The notes below the pieces were generated by a model. That model had not been told where the DNA came from. It was given only the letters and a program-made list of their open reading frames with translations, and made no database searches. Below are positions 1 through 8,658 of a DNA stretch of 64,000 bases, piece by piece (the first letter of the stretch is position 1; the number at the start of each line of letters is the position of its first letter). The DNA is from Chondrinema litorale (GTDB lineage: Bacteria; Bacteroidota; Bacteroidia; Cytophagales; Flammeovirgaceae). The position numbers were made by a program, and so were the translations under genes. The stretch covers positions 372,001 through 436,000 of the forward strand of contig NZ_CP111045.1 of the NCBI RefSeq assembly GCF_026250525.1, in the 5' to 3' direction.

Positions 1-88
1 ATGGTATTTCTAAAAAGTCTTCGCAAGAACTCAATGCAAAAAGTGCGAATCCGGCTATTATAATAAAGTATTTCATATGTATTTTCAT
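1..88 (-). CDS. SusD/RagB family lipoprotein, N-terminal fragment (cut by window edge)
   Basis: The reverse strand from 88 down to 1 codes for a start, a hydrophobic signal (KYFIIIAGFALFAL), a lipobox ending SSC, and then EDFLEIP. A Cys followed by E-D-F-L is the usual mature start of SusD-like surface glycan-binding lipoproteins. The gene begins 28 bases after the SusC stop, the standard SusC-SusD order. A second in-frame start lies at 76. Only about 29 codons are inside the window, so the ligand is unknown. The family call rests on the lipobox context and on position; both agree. Confidence 0.8.
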   Translation of the reverse strand, partial: MKIHMKYFIIIAGFALFALSSCEDFLEIP

Positions 89-116
89 TTTTCAATAAAC
101 TAGACTTAAACTGTAT

Positions 117-3100
117 TTATATTCCGAAGTTTACACCCAATGTGTAGGTTCTTGGTACTGGAAAAGTCCCCCAGTCCATGCCAAGGTTTAAGGCACTACC
201 AGTTGCTGTTCCATTCACAGCAGCACTTACTTCTGGGTTAACTCCTCTATACTGAGTTAACACTAACACCTGTTGTACACTAGCATTTAGCCTTATACTT
301 TTAAACACATTGCTGTTTCCTACAGGAATATTATAGCCTAATGTTATATTTTTGATGGTTAGATAATTTCCTGAATCTACAAATCTGGTACTAGCCCAGT
401 CACGTTCCATCCAAGTTGCTGAGGTTGATTTTCCGAATAATCCATCACCTGGATTTTCTGGCGACCTCCAACGATTCTCAATTCCTTTTACCACATTAAA
501 TACGCCATCAAGGTTAGTGGTGCCTTGATCTGTCATCACCATAATATCATTACCATATGAACCCGCACAAACTATAGATAAATCAAAATTTTTGTAGTTG
601 AATGTGTTGGTGAAGCCATAGATAAATTTCGGGAATGGATTACCTATAAATGTACGGTCGTCCTCATCACCACCAAAAGTAATTACGCCATCTCCATTTA
701 CATCTTGATATTTTGCTGTCCCAACTTCTGAAGCTGTTGCTTTTGGTGAGCTGTCAAAATCTGCTTGATCTACATAAACGCCATCGTGTATTAAGCCCCA
801 AAACTGTCCGATTCTTTCACCAACCATGGTAATGGTCACATAATTACCAAAGCCGCCATATAAGCGATCTACTCCATCTGAAAGTGCCACCACTCTATTA
901 TCGTTAAATGAAATGTTGAAATCTGTTTTCCATTTAAAGTTTCCAGTAAGGTTATTTGAGTTAATGGTTACTTCATGCCCCCAAAATTCAAATTCTCCTA
1001 CATTCGCATTAATTGTTTCGAAGCCAGACTCTTGTGGTACTGTTACATTGTAAAGCAGGTTGGTCGTGTTTTTCTTATAATAATCATAAGTGAACGTGAT
1101 GCGGTCGTCAAACAAACCCAGATCAAAACCAATATCAAACTGCTTGGTAGTTTCCCAACCTAACTGATTGTTACCTATACTTGTAATACTAGCACCCGGT
1201 GCTACTGTAGAGCCAAAAACAGCATTTGTAGTAGTACTTACAGCCGCATATTGTGTATAATTACCAATATTGTTATTACCAATTATACCATAACTTGCTC
1301 GGGCTTTAAGAAAAGATATTTTCTCGCTATTGTACAAAAATGGTTCGTCAGATATTACCCAACCTGCTGAAACAGATGGAAAATTACCCCACTGATTATT
1401 TATACCAAATCTTGAAGAACCATCTCTACGGATTGAAGCTGTAAATAAATATTTGCCTTTATAATTATAAGATAATCTTGCTAAATAAGATATTAACCCC
1501 CATTCTTCTATTCTGTCAAAAGTTTGGGTTCTATCTATATTTACAGCCGACTGTATAGCTTGTATTCTGTCATCAGGAAAATCTGTTCCCCTTATTTGTT
1601 GAAAATCAGATTTATATTTTTGAGTTGAAAAACCACCTAGTACTTCAAAATTGTGGTCGCTAAAAGACTTAGAATAGGTTACTAAGTTTTCGTTTAACCA
1701 TGAGGTATAAAAATTAGAATTTCTAAATGAAGTAGCAACTGTTGGTGGTAAAGAAGCAAAGGTTGTAGATACTGTTGATGGTTTAAAATTCACAAAATCT
1801 GTATTTGCTAGATCAATATTGATGGTAGATTTTAAACTCAAACCTTCAATTGGGGTTACCTCAATAAATGCATTTGACAACATGCGAATTGTTTTGGATT
1901 GATTGGTAATCTCCTCTAATGCTTTGTACCAGTTAGGTGTTGGGAACGCACTTATACCCGGAATGTATGCGGTTAAAGGCAAAGAACCATCTTCGTTTTC
2001 GTAAGGAAGAATTGGCCAAGTAAGCATGGCATTTGAAAGCAATCCACCCGGAACTGCGGCATCTTGGTTAGTCGCATAAAATGCACCATCTGAACTTGGT
2101 ATGTTATTAACCGAATAAGTTGGCGCTACATTAAACCCCGTTTTAATTTTTTTACTTACATTAAAATTTGAATTTATTCTTAAAGAATAGCGAGTAAAAT
2201 CCGAGTTATGCATTACACCATCTTGATTAAAGTAACCCAATACCGCAGAAGTACTAAAGTTATCTTTGCCAGTATTAATAGAAACACTATAATTCTGTAT
2301 GGGTGCAGTACGAAGCATACCACCATACCAATCGTATCCGTCTCCATACTCCGATGGATTTTGGAAAGGTGCTGGAACAGCCTGCCCTCTATCTTCGTAC
2401 GATTCTTTCTGGAATCTGGCAAACTCTTCTCCATTCATTAAATCTGGCCTGCCTTTTTGAGGTACCTGTTGCACACCAGCATAAGCATTCAAACTTATAG
2501 TAGTTTTACCACTTGTTCCAGACTTAGTGGTAATCAATACCACACCATTGGCAGCACGAGAACCATACATAGCCGTTGATGCTGCATCTTTTAATACAGA
2601 AACACTTTCAATTTCATCTGGATTGATGGTGCTAATATCTCCTACTATTGGAAAGCCATCTACTACATATAAAGGGTCGCTTCCTGCTAAAATTGACGCT
2701 TGACCTCTAATTCTAACTTGCATGCCTTGACCGGGTTTCCCAGTAGTTTGATTAATTTGAACACCGGCCATTCTACCTTGGAGTTTCTGAGTTACCTGTG
2801 CTACTGGTAGGTCTTGCAGCTCTTCGGCTTTTATTTGCTGAACAGCACCAGTTACCTCTTTAGAAATTTGAGAACCATAACCCACTACTACTACTTCTTC
2901 GAGTTGATCAGTATCTACATTTAGTGCAACATTTATTGTGCTTTCTCCTCCTAAGGTAAATTCTTGAGGAATAAATCCAATATAACTGAAAAGCAAAACA
3001 CTACCAGATGGTGCTTCGAGAGAATACTTTCCATCAAAGTTAGTAGTTGTTCCACTTTGAGTGCCTTTTATCAATACATTAACACCAGGTAAAGGCTCTC

Positions 3101-3551
3101 CGTCTTCTGCCGAAGTAACCGTACCAGAAATTTTTATTTGTTGATCGAAAACTTCTAATACTTCTGATGTATTACGGTTTTTGTTTTTTTTTACGACACT
3201 AATATTTTCATTCACTCTTTTAAAAGCCAATCCACTCTGCAAAGAAATTTCTCTTAGAATATATCCTAAAGATTTTTGCGGAAAATTGAAGGTGTATTTT
3301 GTGTTTATTTGATTGATGATATCATCCTGAAAATAAGTAAACTTAAATCCAGTTTGCCCTTCAATGTCATTAAACACTTCCTCCAATGAGTTTTCTTCAC
3401 TTTTTACACTGAGTTCAATATCAAAAACAGAGTTTTTCTGTCCATGAGAATCTCCTGGAATTAAAAAGCTCGATAAAAAAGCTTGAAGTATTAAGCCGTA
3501 AAACATGTACTTAGCCATGCTTAAAATTTGATGTAATATTTTCAATTTCAT
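117..3551 (-). CDS. SusC/RagA-family TonB-dependent receptor with N-terminal STN signalling domain
   Basis: An outer-membrane, TonB-driven importer of oligosaccharides or similar nutrients, working with the SusD lipoprotein that follows. The 1144 residues show a signal sequence (about 1-38), an STN domain (about 45-115, secretin/TonB short N-terminus), a carboxypeptidase-regulatory-like domain (about 140-225, with ISGTVTSAEDGEPLPGVNV), a plug (about 235-345, with DPLYVVDG and NPDEIESVSVLKDA) and a long beta-barrel ending in an aromatic-rich strand (YTLGVNFGI). The STN domain is the part that contacts FecR-type anti-sigma factors, and a FecR gene and an ECF sigma gene lie just upstream. The receptor is therefore probably also a signal transducer that induces its own locus (inferred from context). 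The substrate cannot be told from the sequence. Confidence 0.93.
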   Translation of the reverse strand: MKLKILHQILSMAKYMFYGLILQAFLSSFLIPGDSHGQKNSVFDIELSVKSEENSLEEVFNDIEGQTGFKFTYFQDDIINQINTKYTFNFPQKSLGYILREISLQSGLAFKRVNENISVVKKNKNRNTSEVLEVFDQQIKISGTVTSAEDGEPLPGVNVLIKGTQSGTTTNFDGKYSLEAPSGSVLLFSYIGFIPQEFTLGGESTINVALNVDTDQLEEVVVVGYGSQISKEVTGAVQQIKAEELQDLPVAQVTQKLQGRMAGVQINQTTGKPGQGMQVRIRGQASILAGSDPLYVVDGFPIVGDISTINPDEIESVSVLKDAASTAMYGSRAANGVVLITTKSGTSGKTTISLNAYAGVQQVPQKGRPDLMNGEEFARFQKESYEDRGQAVPAPFQNPSEYGDGYDWYGGMLRTAPIQNYSVSINTGKDNFSTSAVLGYFNQDGVMHNSDFTRYSLRINSNFNVSKKIKTGFNVAPTYSVNNIPSSDGAFYATNQDAAVPGGLLSNAMLTWPILPYENEDGSLPLTAYIPGISAFPTPNWYKALEEITNQSKTIRMLSNAFIEVTPIEGLSLKSTINIDLANTDFVNFKPSTVSTTFASLPPTVATSFRNSNFYTSWLNENLVTYSKSFSDHNFEVLGGFSTQKYKSDFQQIRGTDFPDDRIQAIQSAVNIDRTQTFDRIEEWGLISYLARLSYNYKGKYLFTASIRRDGSSRFGINNQWGNFPSVSAGWVISDEPFLYNSEKISFLKARASYGIIGNNNIGNYTQYAAVSTTTNAVFGSTVAPGASITSIGNNQLGWETTKQFDIGFDLGLFDDRITFTYDYYKKNTTNLLYNVTVPQESGFETINANVGEFEFWGHEVTINSNNLTGNFKWKTDFNISFNDNRVVALSDGVDRLYGGFGNYVTITMVGERIGQFWGLIHDGVYVDQADFDSSPKATASEVGTAKYQDVNGDGVITFGGDEDDRTFIGNPFPKFIYGFTNTFNYKNFDLSIVCAGSYGNDIMVMTDQGTTNLDGVFNVVKGIENRWRSPENPGDGLFGKSTSATWMERDWASTRFVDSGNYLTIKNITLGYNIPVGNSNVFKSIRLNASVQQVLVLTQYRGVNPEVSAAVNGTATGSALNLGMDWGTFPVPRTYTLGVNFGI

Positions 3552-3586
3552 ATTTTTGTATATTAATGGTTTAAAAAATCATTGAG

Positions 3587-3634
3587 ATCCACTTGATTTC
3601 GAGACTCGCCAAAGTATTGATACATCAAGTGGAT
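3587..3634 (-). terminator. Stem-loop between fecR-like and susC-like genes
   Basis: Two perfect 11-base arms (ATCCACTTGAT at 3587-3597 and ATCAAGTGGAT at 3624-3634) enclose a 26-base loop. On the minus strand the right arm is followed by a short T-rich stretch; on the plus strand it is followed by a run of seven T. It lies between the anti-sigma stop (3695) and the susC start (3551), so it could terminate or attenuate read-through from the regulators into susC, which would then have its own promoter. Confidence 0.6.
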
Positions 3635-3694
3635 TCTTTTTTTGTCGATAACTAGCTACTGTTAATTCCCATTTGCATAGTTCGTTTAATTAAA

Positions 3695-4687
3695 TTAGTT
3701 GATATAAATCTTGTCCTTTTCTATTCTAAATTTGAAATGCCCGGCAAAACTTAAATTTTCCATTACTTCGCGCAGAGATTCGTTTTTAAAAGTACCTGAA
3801 AAGCCATTTTTCATTTTTACATTTTCGTCTTCTAAAATAAATTCTACCCCATACCACCTTTCGAGTGTGGTGATAATTTCGCCTAAATGCTGATCTTTAA
3901 AACATAAGATGTTGTCTCTCCAAGAGATTTCTTCTAATTCGAAAGATTCCTTCTTTACATTGTTATCGATTACATTTACAATAGCTTCTTCGTGTGGCTT
4001 TAAAGAAACCATTACAGAATCATGACTTTCCAATTCAACCAATCCTGTAACAACAGATACGGTAATTAATTGATCATCTTCAAAAGCTCTTATGTTAAAT
4101 GATGTTCCCTTTACTACTGTAGAAATATCTTTTGTGTGAATTATAAATGGACTTGATGTATCTTTTTTTACATCAAAAAATGCTTCACCTGTTAAATAGA
4201 CCTCTCTGGTATTGCCCGAAAATTTATCTGGAAACTTGAGTTTGCTTTCTGCATTAAGTTTAATAAAAGTGCCGTCAGATAGCGTTATATTCCTTTTTTC
4301 GCCTTTTTGGTTTTCTCTTGTTATATAAGAAACCTCAGCAATAGGCGATTCTTTTGGGTTTATATCCTGTTTTTCTTGATAATAGAAAAAAAATAATACC
4401 AATAAGACTGACGCTGCTACATAATAAAGTTTATTGAAATGTATTTTTCGGGAAGTTTTTTTTTCGATAGATGTTTCTTTATCCATAAAAAGCTCAAGCT
4501 TATTCCACACATCTTCTTTTGTGTCTTTTCGCACTTTTAGCTTATGATCCCAATATTTCTCTAATTTCTTATATATAGTAGCATTGTTATCAGATTGGCG
4601 TTTCCAATCATCAAGAAAAGTTTTCTCATGGTGGTCTAGCTCTTTGTTTCTAAGAGTTTTAACCAAAATCTCAATAATATATGACAT
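3695..4687 (-). CDS. FecR-family anti-sigma factor
   Basis: An inner-membrane regulator that passes a signal from the STN domain of an outer-membrane receptor to an ECF sigma factor. The 330 residues show a cytoplasmic N-terminal region (about 1-85), one membrane segment (about 86-103, LYYVAASVLLVLFFFYY), a periplasmic FecR domain (about 130-225, with LSDGTFIKLNAESKL and VYLTGEAFFDV) and a C-terminal DUF4974-type domain (about 260-330, LEEISWRDNILCFKDQHL onward). This is the common Bacteroidota layout. The upstream neighbour is the sigma factor it should control; the downstream neighbour is an STN-bearing SusC. No key part appears to be missing. Confidence 0.93.
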   Translation of the reverse strand: MSYIIEILVKTLRNKELDHHEKTFLDDWKRQSDNNATIYKKLEKYWDHKLKVRKDTKEDVWNKLELFMDKETSIEKKTSRKIHFNKLYYVAASVLLVLFFFYYQEKQDINPKESPIAEVSYITRENQKGEKRNITLSDGTFIKLNAESKLKFPDKFSGNTREVYLTGEAFFDVKKDTSSPFIIHTKDISTVVKGTSFNIRAFEDDQLITVSVVTGLVELESHDSVMVSLKPHEEAIVNVIDNNVKKESFELEEISWRDNILCFKDQHLGEIITTLERWYGVEFILEDENVKMKNGFSGTFKNESLREVMENLSFAGHFKFRIEKDKIYIN

Positions 4688-4819
4688 GGTAATTCTTAAA
4701 TGTAAATTAATTACATACTATCTCTAGGCTACAAATTGGTGCTTTGTTATAAAGTAATATTTGCAGTAGAAAAATTTCAATAATATCTCCTCATAAGGAA
4801 GGACGACAATTTTTGATGA

Positions 4820-5485
4820 TTAGACTATGTCAGTGTAAAAAAAATTAAAATTTTCTATAATTAGCATCACAGAAATCAAGAATTTAACCCCTCGGGTGGT
4901 ACTTACACTTAATTTTTTATCTGAAACTTTATGTTCTAAATGCTTCTTAATCTCATTAATAGCTTTGTACACCTGACTTTTAACTGTATTAGGTGAAATA
5001 TTTAAAATTTCAGCAGCTTGAGCATAATTCAAATTGTCTTCTTTTACCAATGAAAATGCATTTCTGCACCCTATAGGCAAGTTTTTAACTATTTGATCTA
5101 TCTCTTTACGTAACTCTATAGCAAAATAAACAGACTCTGGCGTAAAACTTTCAATGGCTAATTCGAGGTGAGAATCGTCTAGTGAAAAATGTGTATTATG
5201 CTCTTTAAACGATTTTTTGATGATATCTAAAGAGCGATTTTTCACAAGTACATACAGATAAGTTTCGATGTTTTTAATCTCTGATAATTTATTTCTTTGT
5301 GTCCAAATTTTCATAAATACATCAGAAATAACTTCTTCTGCCAAGGTATTTGATTTGAGAATTCTAAATGAAAAGGTAAACAATTTCTCAAAATAGAAAT
5401 CATAGAAATCTCTAAATGCAAGCTTGTCGTTACTATGTGCTATTCTATAAATAATTATCTCAATGTTATTCATTTTCATATTCAA
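4820..5485 (-). CDS. ECF sigma factor (RNA polymerase sigma-70 family)
   Basis: An extracytoplasmic-function sigma factor expected to direct transcription of the adjacent SusC/SusD genes when released by the FecR protein. It has a region 2 (about residues 24-90, FRDFYDFYFEKLFTFSFRIL and EEVISDVFMKIW) and a region 4 helix-turn-helix (about 135-185, NLPIGCRNAFSLVKEDNLNY and ILNISPNTVKSQV). It is 221 residues, about 30 longer than usual, because of a hydrophobic tail (FLISVMLIIENFNFFY). That tail might be a membrane-associating extension or just weakly constrained sequence. The start at 5485 gives a full region 2. Confidence 0.9.
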   Translation of the reverse strand: MNMKMNNIEIIIYRIAHSNDKLAFRDFYDFYFEKLFTFSFRILKSNTLAEEVISDVFMKIWTQRNKLSEIKNIETYLYVLVKNRSLDIIKKSFKEHNTHFSLDDSHLELAIESFTPESVYFAIELRKEIDQIVKNLPIGCRNAFSLVKEDNLNYAQAAEILNISPNTVKSQVYKAINEIKKHLEHKVSDKKLSVSTTRGVKFLISVMLIIENFNFFYTDIV

Positions 5486-5611
5486 GCATGTAGTTAATCA
5501 ATAACATCTTTTAAAAAGATGCACTTTTGAGAGGAGATAATTACCGCAATAAGAATAAAATAATGAAGAAATCCAAATTATTGAATCGTAATTAAATAGC
5601 GCATAATTGAA

Positions 5612-5658
5612 CACAAAAAAACATTAGCACAATCAGATATGAAACTATGCTAATGTTT
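5612..5658 (-). terminator. Rho-independent terminator of the efflux/ferredoxin operon
   Basis: Perfect 11-base arms (AAACATTAGCA at 5619-5629 and TGCTAATGTTT at 5648-5658). Read on the minus strand, the stem is followed by a run of seven T. It lies 120 bases beyond the ferredoxin stop and fits the end of the seven-gene minus-strand operon. Confidence 0.75.
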
Positions 5659-5697
5659 GATTTTTATAATTATCAGTTTGAATATCATAATTATTCC
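5655..5697. repeat. Dispersed intergenic repeat, copy 1
   Basis: An AT-rich segment starting GTTTGATTTTTATAA that shares 26 of 29 bases with 55696-55724. Its right half, starting AGTTTGAATATCATAA at 5675, shares 20 of 22 bases with 15685-15706. All three copies are intergenic. The role is unknown: a regulator site, the end of a lost mobile element, or AT-rich chance similarity. Confidence 0.4.
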
Positions 5698-5778
5698 TAA
5701 GTGATATTTCACTAAATTACTTGGTTTTAATAATCTCTGATAGAAATTAAAGGAATAACAATTTTTTAAAATAAAATT

Positions 5779-6102
5779 TTAGACTTTAAGCTTAATCACT
5801 AAGCCATCCATCTCATTCGATAGTCGGAGCTGACAAGCTAATCGACTATTATCTGTACAATCTGGTAAAGTATCTAACAAATCATACTCTGGATCTGATG
5901 GTTCTCGTAAATTTTCTCCCCCGTCTAAAACTTCTACATGGCAAGTTGCACACAGAGCCATTCCACCACAGGTACTTAAAATTTCATACTCATTGGCTTT
6001 TAGTGCTTCCATTAAACTTAGGCCCATATCTGTAGGCAATAAAAGTTTTTGATGTTGTCCATCTAAGCTTTCTACAGATATAGTTATCATATTATTTTCC
6101 AT
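5779..6102 (-). CDS. [2Fe-2S] ferredoxin, adrenodoxin type
   Basis: A small soluble electron carrier of 107 residues. Cluster ligands are visible as C-x5-C-x2-C (CGGMALCATC, about residues 41-50) and a distal Cys in RLACQLRL (about 88), the spacing of adrenodoxin-like vertebrate and bacterial [2Fe-2S] ferredoxins. It is the last gene of the operon, 38 bases after a ferredoxin-NADP reductase that is its obvious electron donor. A later start (MITIS, at 6090) would also give a complete domain. The final acceptor is not encoded nearby, unless it is the ferredoxin-fused cyclase two genes upstream. Confidence 0.92.
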   Translation of the reverse strand: MENNMITISVESLDGQHQKLLLPTDMGLSLMEALKANEYEILSTCGGMALCATCHVEVLDGGENLREPSDPEYDLLDTLPDCTDNSRLACQLRLSNEMDGLVIKLKV

Positions 6103-6140
6103 AACTATCTATTTTTTTTGATTGTAAGTAATGCTAATTG

Positions 6141-7148
6141 TCAGAAAGAGTGAACTCCGTTTACAGTTGTGTATTTAAAACTTAGTTTTTGTTCAGGATG
6201 AACATACTTAAATGCACTTTGAGCCATGAGTGCTGCTTCGTGAAAACCACACAAAATTAATTTTAATTTACCTCGATATGTATTGATATCTCCAATAGCA
6301 AATATTCCCGGAATGTTAGTAGAATAATCAAAAGTATCTACACTTATAGCCGATTTATCTATATTTAAACCCCAATCTGCAATTGGGCCTAATTTGGGAC
6401 TTAGACCAAATAGTGGTACTAAATAATCTGCTTTAAATACAGTTTCATTTTTAGATCTATCTGCAATAATCACTTCCTGCAAATGTTTATCACCCTTAAC
6501 TTGAATAATATTTGAATTTAGTATAAGATTGATTTTGCCCTCTTTTGCTAGATTAAAAACTTGCTCGGCAGTATCTGGGGCACCTCTAAATGTTTCATTT
6601 CTATGCACCAACGTAAGTGATTTAGCAATGCCTGCAAGGTGAATGGTCCAATCTAGTGCAGTATCTCCGCCACCAGCAAGTATCACATTTTTATCTCTAA
6701 ATAATTCCGGGTCTTTTACCATATAAGTAACGCCGTTGCCATTCTCAAAAGAATGGAGATTTTCTACTTTAGGTTTTCGTGGTTCAAATGATCCCAAACC
6801 TCCTGCGATAACTATCACTTTTGCTTTAACAGCCGTTTTCTCATTCGTTGTTATTACAAAACTTTCATCGCTTAATTTTTCTACAGCCTCTACTCTCTCT
6901 CCTAAAGTATATGTAGGCTCGAATGGAGCAATTTGGGTTAATAGCTTATCTATGTGATCTTGAGCCAATACACCCGGAGAACCCGGAATATCATATATAG
7001 GTTTTCGTGGATATATTTCAGAAAGTTGGCCTCCTACTTGAGGTAAAGCATCAATCAGGTGGCACCTCATTTTTAGAAGTCCGGTTTCAAATACAGCAAA
7101 CAATCCTACTGGCCCAGCGCCAATTATACATATATCTACTTCTTTCAT
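6141..7148 (-). CDS. Ferredoxin-NADP(+) reductase, thioredoxin-reductase-like type
   Basis: A flavoenzyme of 335 residues moving electrons between NADPH and ferredoxin. It has an FAD-binding GxGxxG (CIIGAGPVGLFAVFE, about 8-22), the early PQVGGQLSEIYP segment, a second nucleotide-binding motif for NADPH (ILAGGGDTALDW, about 157-168) and a C-terminal FAD motif (GIFAIGDINTY). It lacks the CxxC pair of true thioredoxin reductases, which places it with the TrxR-like ferredoxin reductases known from Bacillus and Chlorobaculum. It sits directly before the ferredoxin gene, so the two form a redox pair. Gaps to its neighbours are 29 and 38 bases. Confidence 0.93.
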   Translation of the reverse strand: MKEVDICIIGAGPVGLFAVFETGLLKMRCHLIDALPQVGGQLSEIYPRKPIYDIPGSPGVLAQDHIDKLLTQIAPFEPTYTLGERVEAVEKLSDESFVITTNEKTAVKAKVIVIAGGLGSFEPRKPKVENLHSFENGNGVTYMVKDPELFRDKNVILAGGGDTALDWTIHLAGIAKSLTLVHRNETFRGAPDTAEQVFNLAKEGKINLILNSNIIQVKGDKHLQEVIIADRSKNETVFKADYLVPLFGLSPKLGPIADWGLNIDKSAISVDTFDYSTNIPGIFAIGDINTYRGKLKLILCGFHEAALMAQSAFKYVHPEQKLSFKYTTVNGVHSF

Positions 7149-7177
7149 TTTATATATTGATTTTTAATTTTTTAAAC

Positions 7178-7681
7178 TTATTTATTTTTATAGATCACCT
7201 TAGGCATACCCGCTTCTCCATACATAAGTGTTTTTACAATTGGTTTCAGCTTTTCTGTAATCTTCATATAAAGTATTGGGGCAATACCAGTGCGAGCTCT
7301 TATAACTACTTTTTTACCAGCTAAATCATCAAAATTTGCTTGTTCAATATTTTCTTTCCAAAGCATTATATCTAGTGCTTCGGTGCTATTAAAATCATAT
7401 CGGCAATCTATTTCCTCCAATCGACTGGCAAGCATCATGAATACCCAAGTTGGTATTATCACATTTTCTGAGCAACCTACTGCTACCACCTTGTCTTTAT
7501 ATTTATTCCAATCGGTGTTAGATACTTGCTCTTTAAATTCTTTTTCTTTTACAATTAAGCCCTGATATAAGAATTCCTTTATATCGAGAAAAACACTTTT
7601 CTCTTTTGGGGCAAAATCTATAAGGTCAATTGTAATAATTCCAGATTGCTCTACTTTGTTTACAAAAGAATTATTTTCCAT
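7178..7681 (-). CDS. DUF2480 family protein
   Basis: A cytoplasmic protein of 167 residues without signal or membrane segment. The opening (NKVEQSGIITIDLIDFAP), the central VAVGCSENVIIPTWVFMMLA and the late LAGKKVVIRARTG match what I recall of DUF2480, a Bacteroidota family often encoded near Fe-S assembly genes. No biochemical activity is known to me. Here it lies between the ferredoxin-cyclase and the ferredoxin reductase, which again points to Fe-S or redox chemistry. The family assignment is from memory of its conserved blocks; function is not assigned. Confidence 0.75.
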   Translation of the reverse strand: MENNSFVNKVEQSGIITIDLIDFAPKEKSVFLDIKEFLYQGLIVKEKEFKEQVSNTDWNKYKDKVVAVGCSENVIIPTWVFMMLASRLEEIDCRYDFNSTEALDIMLWKENIEQANFDDLAGKKVVIRARTGIAPILYMKITEKLKPIVKTLMYGEAGMPKVIYKNK

Positions 7682-7716
7682 AATAATCTGAATTCTAAGT
7701 TGAGATAATTAAAAAA

Positions 7717-8655
7717 TCACTTATTCAATTTGTATAGAAAAGGGCCTCCAATAAGATATAACTTAATGGAGGATTTGACCCCTTTCAAAAATTGATAAGA
7801 ATATTTACACAAAGGTTTTTTATCTAAGAATTGATAAATATCTACTGATATGATAAAATTGTTATTCAGCTTTTTAGTAACTTCTTGTATTCGTGATGCA
7901 ATATTAACTGCATATCCCATCACTATTTGATGCTTATTATCTCGCAAGAGTAAATCTCCAATAGCTACCTTACCTAAGTGAGCTCCTATTCCAACTTCTA
8001 TTTCTTCCCTGAAATATTTTTTGAAATATTCTTCATTCAAAGATTTAAGAGACTTTAAAATAGCATTCCCACAGTTTACTGTATCGTTAGCACTTTGCTG
8101 TAAATTATTATTGAAACCAAAAGCCACATACAACCCATCTCCTACTGTCTCTATTATTTTACCTCCATACTGATTAATAATTTCTTCAAAACTCAAAAAA
8201 AGCTTTCTAATTATATGAATCACATCAAAAGCTAAATGATGCTCTACTATTGAAGTAAAGTTTCTTATATCTAGAAATAACAAGCATAATTGTAACTCTC
8301 TCCCGATATCTTTAACATGCTTATTTTTAAGATATAAAGGATAATCACTTTCATCATTCATTATACGTTTGATTTTAACTTTCCCATTTTTTAGTTGAGT
8401 TTGACAAGCCAAACGAACATTTTCTGGTAATTCAAAATGCTTTCTTAATTCTTCTTCTGCACTATTAATCTCAGTCAGATTTTCTTCTCCTTCAATAATT
8501 AAAATCCTGCAAGTAGAACAGCGAGCATTTCCACCACATTCACAGCAAAAAGGTATACCTCTTTTTAATGCAGCATGCAGTATTGTCTCATCGGGTTCAA
8601 TCGAAAAAGAAACATCATTTAGTAGTGTAATTATATTATTAGAGCTAAACATCAT
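7717..8655 (-). CDS. Ferredoxin-fused class III nucleotide cyclase
   Basis: A 312-residue fusion. Residues 1-97 form a [2Fe-2S] ferredoxin domain with ligands C40-x5-C46-x2-C49 (CGGNARCSTC) and C84 (RLACQTQ). Residues about 120-305 form a class III adenylate/guanylate cyclase domain: metal-binding Asp129 (LFLDIRNF) and Asp173 (VGDGLYVAFG), and transition-state Asn251 and Arg255 (VNIASR). Glu169 in KIIETVGDG stands where adenylate cyclases usually carry Lys and guanylate cyclases Glu, and the partner position before MGYAVN is Ile244, typical of neither. The product may therefore be cGMP rather than cAMP, but this is by motif alignment only. Known relatives with an N-terminal ferredoxin domain are proposed redox-sensing cyclases. 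It lies 3 bases after the efflux outer-membrane gene, so it is co-transcribed with the pump. Confidence 0.9.
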   Translation of the reverse strand: MMFSSNNIITLLNDVSFSIEPDETILHAALKRGIPFCCECGGNARCSTCRILIIEGEENLTEINSAEEELRKHFELPENVRLACQTQLKNGKVKIKRIMNDESDYPLYLKNKHVKDIGRELQLCLLFLDIRNFTSIVEHHLAFDVIHIIRKLFLSFEEIINQYGGKIIETVGDGLYVAFGFNNNLQQSANDTVNCGNAILKSLKSLNEEYFKKYFREEIEVGIGAHLGKVAIGDLLLRDNKHQIVMGYAVNIASRIQEVTKKLNNNFIISVDIYQFLDKKPLCKYSYQFLKGVKSSIKLYLIGGPFLYKLNK

Positions 8656-8658
8656 ATC

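Noticed and set aside
7007..7324. 105-codon plus-strand frame over the ferredoxin reductase and DUF2480 genes
   Set aside because: It spans the ends of two well-supported minus-strand genes and their gap; its Phe/Leu-rich make-up is what antisense AT-rich sequence gives.
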